Source: Prinsepia uniflora (taxonomy: Eukaryota > Streptophyta > Magnoliopsida > Rosales > Rosaceae). Taken from it: DNA of 64,000 bases. Under the pieces are notes generated by a model. That model did not search any database. It was not told where the DNA came from and saw only the letters and a list, made by a program, of their open reading frames with translations. Of the stretch, positions 45,913-57,185 are shown one piece after another. The position numbers were made by a program, and so were the translations under genes. The first letter of the stretch is position 1. Every line of letters starts with the position of its first letter. The stretch is taken from assembly GCA_032719365.1 (NCBI GenBank), contig CM064874.1, positions 32,536,716-32,600,715 on the forward strand, written 5' to 3'.

Positions 45913-48847
45913 TGTCAGGACTCACCCCGGTTTCACCCCGAAACCCGAGGTAAATCCTGCTCTCGTCTGACTCCACGACACAACACCAAAGTAAAACTCA
46001 CACGTAACCACCAACAAACTCAGTCAGACGCAGGAGAAACTACACAATACATCCCGTAGTTAACAGTTTACAGAGCATAGTACTAATACAGAAGAAAGAA
46101 AACTGAAAAGCTAAGTACACGCACAACGAAAAATTTAAAACACTCCGGGATCGCTCTCGTGACTTCTATGCCTCAGACACTGCCTCGACGCCGAAACCCC
46201 GCTCTAGCTCCACGACCTGGAGGGCAGTTAAAAACAGAAGGTGTGAGTGAACCATAAATAAAAGAAAAGTTTCCAAAACCATTTTATAAGAAAACCGGGT
46301 TTAGCCCTCCGTTTTAAAATCTCATGCATAACTCAGTTATTAAAACAGTTACAAATCAATCACCATAAAACATCATAAGAAACAGAAACACTATAAAACG
46401 GTTATAGAAATCATATCATAAGCATCATAAACCGTATCATAAAACGTGAATATCAAACCATCATTTTCCGATCAAACTTGCTGGACCTATCCGAGTCTTT
46501 AAACTCCCGAGTCTTTAAACTCAATCCAGGCCTCAATAATATCCGAGTCTTTAAACTCCCGAGTCTTTAAACTCAACAGGCCTACGAGGGAAATATCAAT
46601 GGATCCGAGTCTTTAAACTCCCGAGTCTTTAAACTCAATCCGGGCCCGTCCCCCGTCAAATCAATATCCGGGTCTTTAAACCCAATAACCAGATCCAGCA
46701 AATCCAATCCAAAACCATTTGAAAACCAGTTCTAAATCCGTATCCAAACTCGAATCCGAAACCACCGGTCCGATGCCCTTCCGGCTCCCCGAACCGTCAT
46801 TTCGAACCCAAATCCGGAAATTCACTTTTTAACCTTAAAACCAAATCCCGTTACCGAAATCCGTTCCAAAAATCGAAAATCCTTTAATCACCAAATCATG
46901 TTTCAAAATCTCTTTATAAGCATTCAAACCAATTATCCTTTGAAAACCCCAAAACCATGGCATTTTACTCAGAAATCGACGTTTCTCGAAAAACGTGCCA
47001 AATACCATACTTCCTCGAAAAACGTGCAATTATGTAAAATCAATAAAGCATATTCGATAACATAGAATCATGATTAAAACCATAAAACAATTATAGAAAA
47101 CAGTTATGCATGCTCGAGTTTAGAGAAGGGGTCCACTCACAGTATCGAGCCCTCAATCGCGTCCTGAACGTCTCGTACGTTCCTCAGCTTCCTCGGGAAC
47201 TCCCGATCCTGTCAACAACCACCAAAGTACGTCACTAACACGTCTACGAAGGTCCACCTAATTTCCGTCAAAAATCCCCGGGTCCTAAACGTAACGAATC
47301 GGAACCCTAAGCCTTCACCCTCGCAGAACTACATTGAATCGACGTCCGATTAACCCGAAACCAACTCCAACGGACTCGTCACAACACCTAGACCAAAAAC
47401 CTAGTTGACACCTTCCCCAAAGACCGCCGCACGCGCCCCCATGCGCCGCCCAAAGTGGCTGCGCGTGGCCCTCACGCACCTGCTACAGTGTCACCGTATA
47501 CCTCGAGTAGACCCGGTTCGACACAGTTCTGTACCTCGAACCAGCGAGGACGGTTCTCCGCCGTGCCTGCACCAAAACACCTCAATCCTTGACCCACTGC
47601 TTCGTCTAGTCCTAGGCTACCCATTCCCGTACTCCATTCACCTCGACACGGCCTAATACTCATCGACTCGAACTCGAAACAAAACCCGAACACTGCCCTG
47701 TTTCCTTCTCCGGCCACCCAGGTCACCTCCCATCACGGTGGCTAGCTTAAACCCTTCCTAGGACCATCCTAAACCTCACCCAACTCACCAAGACCGTCGA
47801 TTCTACCCCAGACTTCACGACTCTACGTTTGAAGCAAAACGGAAAAACAGGGCACACAGGGCACCTTCCGTCGTCTAGCCTTCACCGTGCACTTCCCCGT
47901 CACGGCAGCACAACCAGAAGACAACCAAGCCTCAACTGAGTCCTCTAAACCTCCCTAGACTCTTCGATTCAACCCCTAAACTCACGACTTTCGATTTGAA
48001 AATCGACGGCAAAACAGAGTATCGAAAGGGAGAATAAGAAATTACCTGCCTCTTGTCGCCGTCGTGAGCTCAGCCGTGAGGCAGTAGCTCCTCCTATCAT
48101 CCTCCAGCCTCTGGGCACCTCCACCGGCCATAATCGATCGACTACGGCAGCACCACCGCCCAAAACTCTTCTTTGTTCTCTCTGGTTTCTTCCCTGGTTC
48201 GAAGAACACACACACGAGCACCCCAAATAATTGGGACTGTGCACACGCCTAGAAGCCACTAGGCTCTTGCCACGCGTCACCATCCTCTCCTCTCCCTCAC
48301 ATCTGTTTCAATCTCAGCCCTCCATTTGTCCCTATCTGTTGCACACATCCCAGAGCACAAAAGACCAAAATGCCCTTCTGTTTTAACCAAAATTACGGTT
48401 TTGCCACTACCTTCCTAGACCCGTATCTCACACATCGTAAGTCCGATGAATACGTGTCGCCTGTCATCGAACTCAGGACGACGAGATTTATCTAACGGTC
48501 CTAGGTCAACGTACCAAAACCAAATCGTACGAAAAGTAAATTCTTCTCCTTATTTTACCCGAATTACGGTTATGCCCTCAACCTTCCGAACATCATATCT
48601 TCCTCCTCGAATGTCGGAATCGGGCGTACCACCTGCCTATGGATTCGTGACGTCCCAAACTACGACCTGGTAACCAGTCAAAGTCCAATTGACCGCCCGA
48701 ACTAAAGGTCAACTTTTTGCCCAAACCAAGGGCAAAATCGTCATTCTGCACGAACGACCTTATCGGGACCAACTAACTCCCCGATTAAGCTCACTAATCC
48801 CATCTTCATCACTATCTTAACCCTAATTTCCGGGAAGGGTTGTTACA
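45913..48847 (-). repeat. 5' LTR of the gag-only element
   Basis: Runs TGTCAGGACTC...GGGTTGTTACA on the plus strand. Next to the primer site, so it is the 5' copy. It is 50 bp longer than its partner because of the two length differences noted there. Confidence 0.95.
46217..47140 (-). other. Intron-like cassette, 5' LTR of the gag-only element
   Basis: Donor GATACT|GTGAGTGGAC (47140-47131); acceptor TGCCCTCCAG|GT (46219-46217). It contains six GAGTCTTTAAACTC units, one more than its partner. Confidence 0.55.
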
Positions 48848-48852
48848 GTTGG

Positions 48853-49237
48853 TCTACTAGAGGCACGGGGTATGCCTAGATTGATAATAGGTACCCTATT
48901 TATCTTTGGACGGATTGCACGAGTGTTGGGTGTAGGGGTTGATCCCATATAGTTGGGACATGCGAGCTAGTACTTCGACCATTACTATGATGAGCACAGT
49001 TTAGTGAACTGAGATGATTCAGTTTTGTATAAGGTATGACGAAAAATAGATTGGCTTTCCATGACATACGAGACTTGTTAGGATGTCCTAATAAATTAAT
49101 GGACTAATCACTTTCCCTCTGTTGAGCTCTTGAGGAACCAGTTGTAGTTGGTAGTCCTGAGTTGTTATGATTGATCTCACCAAGGGACCAGAGGAGATCA
49201 CTAAGGAAGAGTATTCAGCTATTTACAACAGTTTTAT
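48853..49237 (+). mobile_element. Non-coding internal domain (middle part) of the LARD-like element
   Basis: Continues the domain broken at 41258. No coding sequence. Confidence 0.65.
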
Positions 49238-50002
49238 TGTAAGACCCGTGTCTTGGAGGGAACGGTGAACAATCCCACATTCCTGCGAGGGGTGAATGGT
49301 CTGGGAAGGGAATGGTGGAGTTCCTTAAAGGTGTAGGCACACACCTATCTAGCATGAGGCCTTTTGGGAGCTCAGTGGCTTTGGGGGGGATTGGAACCCC
49401 AAAGTTAAGCGAGTTGAGGCTGGTGCAATTCCATGATGGTTGACCCCCTGGGAAGTTGCACCGTCAGCTCCCGAAAACAAAACCTTGAGGGCGCAGGCTT
49501 GCCATTGAGTATTTCTGTGGCCCAAAGAGGACAATATCGTGCTAGATGAGTCGGGACCTGACAGAGGAGGGTCGGGTCCTGATAGAATGGTATCAGAGCC
49601 AGACCCCAACCGGGAAGTGTGCTAGAGAGGACGCTGGGCCCTAAGGGGGGTGGATTGTAAGAACCGTGTCCTGGAGGGAACGGTGAACAATCCCACATTC
49701 ATACAAGGGGGGAATGGTCTGGGAAGGGAATGGTGGTGTGCCTTAAAGGTGTAGGCACACACCTATCTAGCATGAGGCCTTTCGGGAGCTCAGTGGCTTT
49801 GGGGGGGATTGGAACCCCAAAGTTAAGCGAGTTGAGGCTGGTGCAATTTCATGATGGGTGACCCTCTGGGAAGTTGCACCGTGAGCTCCCGAAAACAAAA
49901 CCTTGAGGGCGCAGGCTTGCCGTTGAGTATTGTTGTTGCCCAAAGAGGACAATATCGTGCTAGATGAGTCGGGACCTGACAAAGGAGGGTCGGGTCCTGA
50001 CA
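49238..50002 (+). mobile_element. Complete Cassandra element
   Basis: LTRs 49238-49584 and 49656-50002 (347 bp each) around a 71-bp internal part with TGGTATCAGAGCC at 49588-49600 (tRNA-Met primer site) and a GGGGGGTGGAT polypurine end. Flanks are TTTAT and TTTAC (one mismatch). The 5S-like domains keep a possible polymerase III internal promoter: an A-box-like AAAGTTAAGCG at 49401 and 49819, and a C-box-like GATGGxTGACCC...GGGAAG at 49435 and 49853. Each domain is bracketed by GGGAGCTCA and its complement. The first LTR ends GATA where the second ends GACA. Confidence 0.95.
49588..49600 (+). other. Primer-binding site of Cassandra
   Basis: TGGTATCAGAGCC, complementary to the tRNA-Met 3' end, three bases after the first LTR. 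Confidence 0.9.
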
Positions 50003-50007
50003 TTTAC

Positions 50008-50508
50008 GAAGGACTTTCCAGAGAATACGCATTTCATGAGTTACAGCTTGGAAGTTGGGAAATTATTGTAGGATGACTGTTTGAGTTATGGAACATGTGT
50101 TGTGAAGTCCCCATATGGCTAAGTAAGCTTTAGGACGAGGTCGGTTCTGTCGACACTCCTAGTGGTATCCCAAGGAGGATTTACCGAGGTCTCTACCTTA
50201 GAGGGAGGTAGAGTTACGATGGACATGAGGGTGTAGCACAGATAACCTGTTGAAATTGCTTTGACTTGACTCAAAGTCAAAGAGCTAGTTGAAAGACATG
50301 CCTTGGATACACGTATTGTATGTTCGGATGTGTGATTCTCAAATTAACTTCAGAAGTGGAACTCCGGAGATGGTTTACGAATAGTGCGTGGTGACGGTTG
50401 GCCAGTGTGCGTTGGCAATGGAACCTTATCATATTGGTTGAGATGAAAATGGTTTCGGGAGATGCGGACCCTGGATGTGTGAATCCCTATGGGAGTTGTG
50501 GATCTTAG
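50008..50508 (+). mobile_element. Non-coding internal domain (3' remnant) of the LARD-like element
   Basis: The domain resumes after Cassandra and stops at a different LTR-like sequence. No polypurine tract or 3' LTR of this element is present in the window. Confidence 0.55.
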
Positions 50509-50888
50509 TGTTAGGTCATAATTTATACATGTTTTATCCATGATTTAATACCTTTTTACTTATGTTTTTTTTTCAATATTTCATTATTTTCAATTGGAGA
50601 AAATAATATATTTTGAGAGAAATGTGTAGATCAAATAGAGATTGGAATTACGAGAATTTACATGAAATAATTACCTAAATCGGAGTTGAAATGAAGAAGT
50701 TATGAAGGAAAGAATATTGCTGAGGAATTCGGTGGCCATCCACCGAAATGGGCATCAGAGGAGTCCCCTCGCACATTACTGTAACACGGCCCCATTCGGT
50801 AGGCGTCAACCGAACTTCCCTCTTCCTTCACAACACGCATCCTAAAGTTGGCGTTGCAGATTCGGTGCGCTGCCACCGAAACCCCTAC
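50509..50888 (+). mobile_element. 5' piece of another LTR (TGTTAGGTCATAA start)
   Basis: It begins TGTTAGGTCATAATTTATAC, AT-rich, then three imperfect palindromes of the type TTCGGTGGCCATCCACCGAA (near 50731, 50795 and 50859). It is truncated at 50889. The start resembles LTRs of Tat/Ogre-type elements, from memory only. Confidence 0.4.
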
Positions 50889-52717
50889 TGTCGAGACCTG
50901 TCCCAATCCCCCAGGATTAACGAGGGACGCTCCTGATCCCGTCTGAAAAGGAGTGTTACACCAGGGAAAATTTGAATCTTTAGCCTGTAACGACCCGTCC
51001 CGAATTCCGGGATTAGTTTAGTGACTAATCTTGATTAGTGAGGTTGAACGGTGGTTAGTAGGGCGGAATCGGACAAATTGTGCGAAATGACCGTTTTGCC
51101 CCTGGTCGTGGGCAAAATGTTGACTTTTTGTTCGGGCGGTCAAATGGACTTTGACCGATGACCGTGACGTAGTTCGGGACGTCACGAGTTCATAGACAGG
51201 TGGCACGTTCGATTCCGACATTCGTAGAGAAAGTTATGGTGTTCGGAAGTTGAGGGGTATTTTGGTAATTTGGCTTACTAGGGGCCAAATGTTGACTTTT
51301 TGACCGGGAGGTCCAATGGGCGAGGGCCAAGGACCGTTACGTAGGTTTCGTAGATACGAATCCAACGACCAGCATGCTGAAATCGGAGATTCGACGACGA
51401 AGTTATGGTCAAGGACGTAAAACGCAATTAACCGAGACTCGGAATAAAATAATAATATAATAATAAAATCTGACTACTTTAATCCAAACCAATCTGGACC
51501 CTTGATGAGTGACACATGTCATCATCCCCTTCATTCCCTAATTCAGGGATCTTTGCTGGCCATTTGGGTTAATTAATTATTCCCTCTCCTCAAATCCTCA
51601 CCCTTCATTTTATATGGAGATTGAATCTGGGCCGTTAGATCTCATTCCTTCTCTCTTTTATTGATCAGACCACACATCCTCTCATTTTCATTCTCCCTCA
51701 AAACCGTGAGCACGGTTTCCTTCCAAGAACAAACACATCACCACATCTCAGCCTCAACCCATGCACCAGACACGTCCAGACGAACCCCAGCCACCTTCAG
51801 ACGACGGCCACCGCCTCACGGCCGCCCTGCACGGCCGGAAACCTCCCAGACCCGAGAGGAACCCGAACAGCCCAAATCGATCCAAGCATGAAAACCTTCA
51901 TACTTGGACTCGAACCAACGTAGGGATAGGACCACTGGAACCTTAGGACGACTCAGACCATGACTGGACGAGCCACGGCGGCGATATGCCCAGAAACCCG
52001 AGAAGGTTTGATTTTCTTCCCTGTTTCGAAACACTGGTTTTTGACGTTAGGATTGTTTGCTTACTTCTGAAACATGTCCTAGGAACCTAGACGACCATTT
52101 TGGACCATGAACCGCAGCCAGAATCTCGACGAGTCGCCGGAGAGGATGACCTGAGTTCTCAGCAGATTTTCCTGTCAGATTTCAGGTAGTTTAATCAACC
52201 TAAAAATGAGTTTGGATGTCACAAAACTGTAGAGGAGGTTATGACAAGTCCATAGGATCAAACCGCATCAAAAATGGTGGTCTGGAACTCGATCTGTGAT
52301 CGGGTCAAGCCGCGGGTCGACGGCGACCCGGTTACAGACCCGGTTTCAGAACCCGGTTACTGTAGCATGACGTCATCATTGTTGACCTGAATGTTGACCT
52401 GGCACGTGGGGGCGTGTGAAGGGTATTTTGGGGAAACTTCCAACATGACTTTTAATCTATTCTATGTAACGGACATTTTGGGATTGGTTTCGTGTCGATC
52501 GGACACCGTCTCGATAGTGTTCGGGATGTCCGAAGGTTTTAAATTAAGTTTAAAAATAAGTAAAAATTCGGGAAAATTACGGTACTTTGATAGGATGTTA
52601 ATGATGAGGTTAGTGACCCTCTAATGTGATTTGGACAGGATTGGGAGTCCCGGTGATAGTGGTGAGGCCCGGGAGGGACGGTGGCACGCTTATCGAGGCA
52701 CACGGTTAAAACGGTCT

Positions 52718-53843
52718 GTGAGTGGACTTTGGTTTTATAAATTCTATGCATGCTTAAATGTTTTATATGGATTATGGTTGTGATTGTGTGATGTTGATTT
52801 GGTTGTTGGTAAATTGTACGGTTTCACGTATTTCGAGGCGATTTACGTGCTTGCACGTAAATCGAGGTTTTCCGGTTTTTCATGGATTTTCCATATTTAT
52901 GATTTGGATATATTATGATGAAATGGTTTTGAAATTGAAAATATGAACTCGGGCTTGAGGCCCAATTATGTTGGAAATTTCGGACTTGGAGTCCATTTGA
53001 GAATCGGGCTGCGGGCCCAGTTGATTTACAAATCGGGTCGTGGGCCCAGTGGTTCATAAAATCGGGCATGAGGCCCAGTTGGATTATAAATGTGATTTCG
53101 GGTCAGGGACCCTATATTTAATAATTGTGATTTTGGGTCAGGGACCCTAAATGGAATTATGTGGTTTTATGGAAATTTCGGGCAGGGCCCAATGGTAATG
53201 ATGTGACAAAAGGATTTAATAAAACTGTTTTCCATATACCATCTAGATACAAGGATATATGATGGTCTCCTCCAGATGTCTGGGACACTGGGGAAGTCAC
53301 GGTGCATTGCCTGCGAGGGGTCATTATACGGAGCAGCCGGACCGTATGATGACTCAGGAACAGGATTGCTATGATTGACGTCAGGGACGTCAGACATCAG
53401 GGATGTCAGATATATGGACCCGGAGAGACCCCGGGCAGCACGCGTAGCTTATGAAACCGTGAGACATGACGTCAGGGACGTCTAGCATCAAGGATGCTGG
53501 TGATGGTAATGGTAAAATACGAATTAATGAAATGGCTTTCCTGGTGGATTTATGATTGTGTGATTTTAATGAATTGATGTTCATTTATGGTCGTGGGTGG
53601 TGACCCACATGGTCGTATATGTATGGTGGTGGTATTCCACTGTTTTGGGCTGAGTTCCCACACTTGGTTTTTGGTTAACGGTTTTTGGGCTAAGGCCCTA
53701 ATGGCTCGGTTGAACAAACGTTTTGGTTACTGGTTTTGGTGGCATGCATACGTTTTTATTGGAGGGCATAAATGTCTTATAAATGTATTTGATGAACTTA
53801 TTGGTTTTGTCCACTCACAGCTTTTGGTTTTAATGCCCTTCAG
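52718..53843 (+). other. Intron-like cassette, 5' LTR of the LARD-like element
   Basis: CGGTCT|GTGAGTGGAC at 52718. The far end is GTCCACTCACAG (53809-53820), then TGCCCTTCAG|GT (to 53843). The 12-base CTGTGAGTGGAC is exactly complementary to GTCCACTCACAG. Confidence 0.6.
52951..53698 (+). repeat. Array of ten short hairpins (GGGC/GCCC type)
   Basis: Starts: 52951 GGGCTTGAGGCCC, 52982 GGACTTGGAGTCC, 53006 GGGCTGCGGGCCC, 53035 GGGTCGTGGGCCC, 53064 GGGCATGAGGCCC, 53100 and 53135 GGGTCAGGGACCC, 53180 GGGCAGGGCCC, 53647 GGGCTGAGTTCCC, 53687 GGGCTAAGGCCC. Spacing is about 30 bases in the dense part. Confidence 0.85.
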
Positions 53844-54030
53844 GTTGATCACGGATGCGATTGCAGCAGAGACTGGGACATTGCACACCTCCTCCATCGA
53901 TCCTTGCGCACTCTGGATGCCCCGTTTGGGCAGTGGCTCTTGGTCATCCCTTGTCTGACACCCCTTGTTGGACGGGAGCAGGGCACATTCCATGGTAATC
54001 CCGGGGGGATTGGGATGGGTCCTGTCAACT

Positions 54031-54043
54031 TGGTATCAGAGCA
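54031..54043 (+). other. tRNA-Met primer-binding site
   Basis: TGGTATCAGAGCA, three bases after the 5' LTR. Confidence 0.93.
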
Positions 54044-57000
54044 CGGTTGCTCTTTTGTGTGCGCAGGTCGAGGGTGTGATGTCTCTTTGGGCTGCAATTC
54101 GTTATCAACCTGATAGATAGTTTTTGGGTTTGGATAGTGGATGGAGTTCGATTGGCCCGATACGCAGTGCGTTAATGTGATTCGACCCAAGTGGGGTTGA
54201 TTGTGGTGAACTGGTATAGTGGGACCGTCGGTTCGGTCATGTGATATTGGATTGTTGTGCTGCTAGGTGCAGCCAGGTTTGGGGAACCTCATGTGAGTAA
54301 TGGTCTAAAATGTGAACCCTTGTGGTGGTTGTTGGTGTGAGAGATGTTGGTTCATCGGAGTTGGCCGGTGACCTTAGTGATGGAACCCACATTGAGTTGA
54401 TGGTAGGATTGGATATGACGTCTATTCGATGTCTAGACCGCGGGGTCGGTCAGGTTGTGAATTTCATATTACGGGGAGCTGTTTGGTTCGGTTGAACCAT
54501 AGGGTGTGATTGTGGAACCCTAGTATTAAAAAGGTAAACCTTAATTGCGATTAGTGGATGAGAACTTGTGCTGCGACGAGCGGTTGAGGTCATGGATGAC
54601 CATGTGGATGGCTCTGGTAAGTCTAGGCAGAACTATGGGATTCGATTTACGAATACGGTTCTGAGATAAATTATGGAATCCCGTGTTGGATCGGGTATTG
54701 GTGTGATGTGTGGATGCGGATCTCGATAGCAATGACAGTTAGTCGGAAGTCATATGGAGATGACTGGCTATCGAGGGTAATTGGTGTGGTTATAATACTT
54801 GGGGATCAGGGGACGTTCAGGGAATGTTCATTTTTCCTGATGTGGATTGTCAGAATAGTGGTACCCACAGTCGTGAGGTACGGGATCGTCGTTCGGTATG
54901 AACGGAGATCCAGGGTTGTCGTATTTGCACACGGTGTGCAAGTATGGATGTTTGTGGGTTGGTCCTTTTGTGCTGATGCTAGTATGGATGCCTGTGTGCT
55001 GATACTAGTGTTGTTGATAGTGTGTTGGTGCTGGTACTAGCGCTGGTGCTAGTGTCGGTAATGGTGTTGACGATGAGCCACCAGTTGGGGTGTGACTCCG
55101 TCATGATGAACATATGTTCGGTCTTTGAGATTCGGTAGTGGTTGAGTGATGGACTGGATGGGATCCAGTTAAGATTGTGCTGTGTTGGGATAAGTCCCAA
55201 TAGTGGTGAGATAACCAGTAAGGAGTGGATTAAAAGGTATAATTGAGAACTTGGAAAACCGAGTGTTGAACCTGTAAAGGTTGGGATGTGCGAACGAAAC
55301 AATAACGGATTGATTGTGGACACGGGGTTGTCCAAGTGAGTTTGGGAGGTAGGAAGTCTAGCGGTTAGACTTGACGTTTTGTTGGAAGCATGTCTGTTTC
55401 CAACATGCTTGGAACCTTAGTGTCGAGGAGAGTTGTGATTGGGGAACGAGAGTGGTGTTCGTTCGTGGTGATTGGTATTCCGAAGTCATTGGGGTTGAAT
55501 TCTTGCTTTCTGCCCTGACAGACATTGACTGTAGTTACCAGTACGTTGAGCGTGTATTGGTTGGTGAGCCCATGTGTGTTGTGAGGTCATTAGGAGGAGC
55601 TACGTGTTCGAAATTAGGTAAACGAGATTTCTCATTTTCTGCTTGGTGGCAGACAATGTTGTGTCACATGGCGTGGTGAGTGCAGTGAGTTTTGTTGCAT
55701 CCACGTAGGATGAGTTTTGACGTCATCATTTTGGATCATCCTTGGTTTTTCCTAGGTGGAATGACAAGGACTGATACAAGGAAATCCGTGAGAATCCGCA
55801 GTCTCGACGTGTCTCGTCGTTGACTGATCTATCTAGTTGTGGGAGTCGGTTGTCGATCGTTGTGGCGATCTAGGATTTTGACGTTATTGTCAGGGACACA
55901 GTGTCTATTTGGGTCGTGATCTTGATGATTCAGATAGGGGGAGAGTATATCACTCTTACCTTGGTACGTGAGTCGTAAATGACGGGGTTGAACTTCTTTT
56001 CGAAGTGGGGCCCGTATGGTATTCTACTCGGGTGAGTAGGTTTTCAAGGTAGTTGAATTTTGTCAACCTTAGACGTGTGGAGGATGGATTGGCTTCCTTA
56101 TGAAGTCAATCAAGTGTTTTGAGCGGGTAACCGATAGGTTCGGTTTTGGTGTGTCTTGGTAAATGTGAACGAGATTTCGGGATTTGGAATCGAATTTCTG
56201 GGTGACGATTCAGGATTCGATTTTGAAACTTGAAAGTATATTTCCGGATTTGGGTACGGAATGATTATTCCAAATGCTAGCTTACGGAATAATGATTTCG
56301 GATTCGGATTTGGAAATGAGTTAAAAATGTGATGTCTGGGCTTGGATACGGGATTTCTTACGAAATTGCGGATTCAGATTCGGAATTGGAACTAGATGTT
56401 GGGTGGAGTTTCGATTTGTCTCATGCTGGATTGGGCAAACGTACTCCATTATTGGAACGTGTTCGGCTATGACCTAGGTGGTTGTAGTCTGGTTATTAGA
56501 TAGATGTGTGTACTTCGTACATGGTTCGAAGTACAATACCTTGTAGACTTGTGATGTCTAGTTACGGTATACGGGATATACCCGAGGTGTGTCGGTGAAC
56601 GTGTTGGTAGTCGGATTGGTTCCGATACCATGGGATTGGTTGTGGACCGGACATTACTATGCAATGGGTCATGGTAATTCCGATGTGTTTAATTACACAC
56701 AGGTCGTGTGAAAGGTCGGTAAATGTTTACTAAGTCAAGTACGTTGGTGGCATGTGTAGCCACGAGTGAGTCTAGTGTCATTTTTCGACTGACAACAACT
56801 GTGTGGTGACAGATTGTCAGGATGTGTCAACATAGATTGTTGAGTGGGGTCAGCTGACTCCTAGTGGGAGTGGGAAAGGAACCGTCGAGTTGTTGCGTCA
56901 ACGAGAGGGTTGATTTGACAAGTGGTGTCAAATTCGAAACAAGTAGTTTCAGTCATTCGACGGGGTCGAATGTAGTCGTTGCGTTATGAGTACTAGTGGT

Positions 57001-57185
57001 ACGTTTGGGTGTAGACAAGTTTTGTCTAAGTAGTTGGTGTACGGGTGTACACGTGTTGCGTGGTCGATTCCACTTTCCACGGGGTGTTTGTGGAATTAGG
57101 GTAATCGAGTTTCGAGAGCGAAACTTATTAAGGAGGGAAGTACGTTGAGATTAGAGCGGTTGGAATTTCGAGGACGAAATTTATT

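Larger units (their letters stand above)
41259..48847 (-). mobile_element. Complete gag-only LTR retrotransposon (TR-GAG type)
   Basis: This 7589-bp element has LTRs of 2885 and 2935 bp, a 1769-bp internal part, exact GTTGG target duplications (41254-41258 and 48848-48852), a tRNA-Met primer site and one intact gag. It has no protease beyond its first residues and no RT, RNase H or integrase, so it must use enzymes from a related full element. TTTCGGGGACGAAATT before the 3' LTR matches the end of pol in Tekay/Del-type Ty3/gypsy elements (family knowledge), which supports origin by internal deletion. The two LTRs are very similar by eye, so it is probably young. Confidence 0.95.
50986..54027 (+). 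repeat. 5' LTR of the LARD-like element
   Basis: Runs TGTAACGACCCGTCCC...GGGATGGGTCCTGTCA. AGACAGGTGGCACG is at 51194-51207 and a weak TATA-like TTTATATGG is near 51609. A short frame near 51661 ends at 51891. Confidence 0.95.

Noticed and set aside
49370..49475. 5S rRNA gene
   Set aside because: Only the central and 3' parts resemble 5S rRNA; the ends are different and the segment lies in both LTRs of a Cassandra element with a primer-binding site between.
55710..55770. Protease-RT junction remnant in the LARD interior
   Set aside because: The FDVII-like phrase is short, no neighbouring pol sequence supports it, and it could be chance. Mentioned only as a faint trace.
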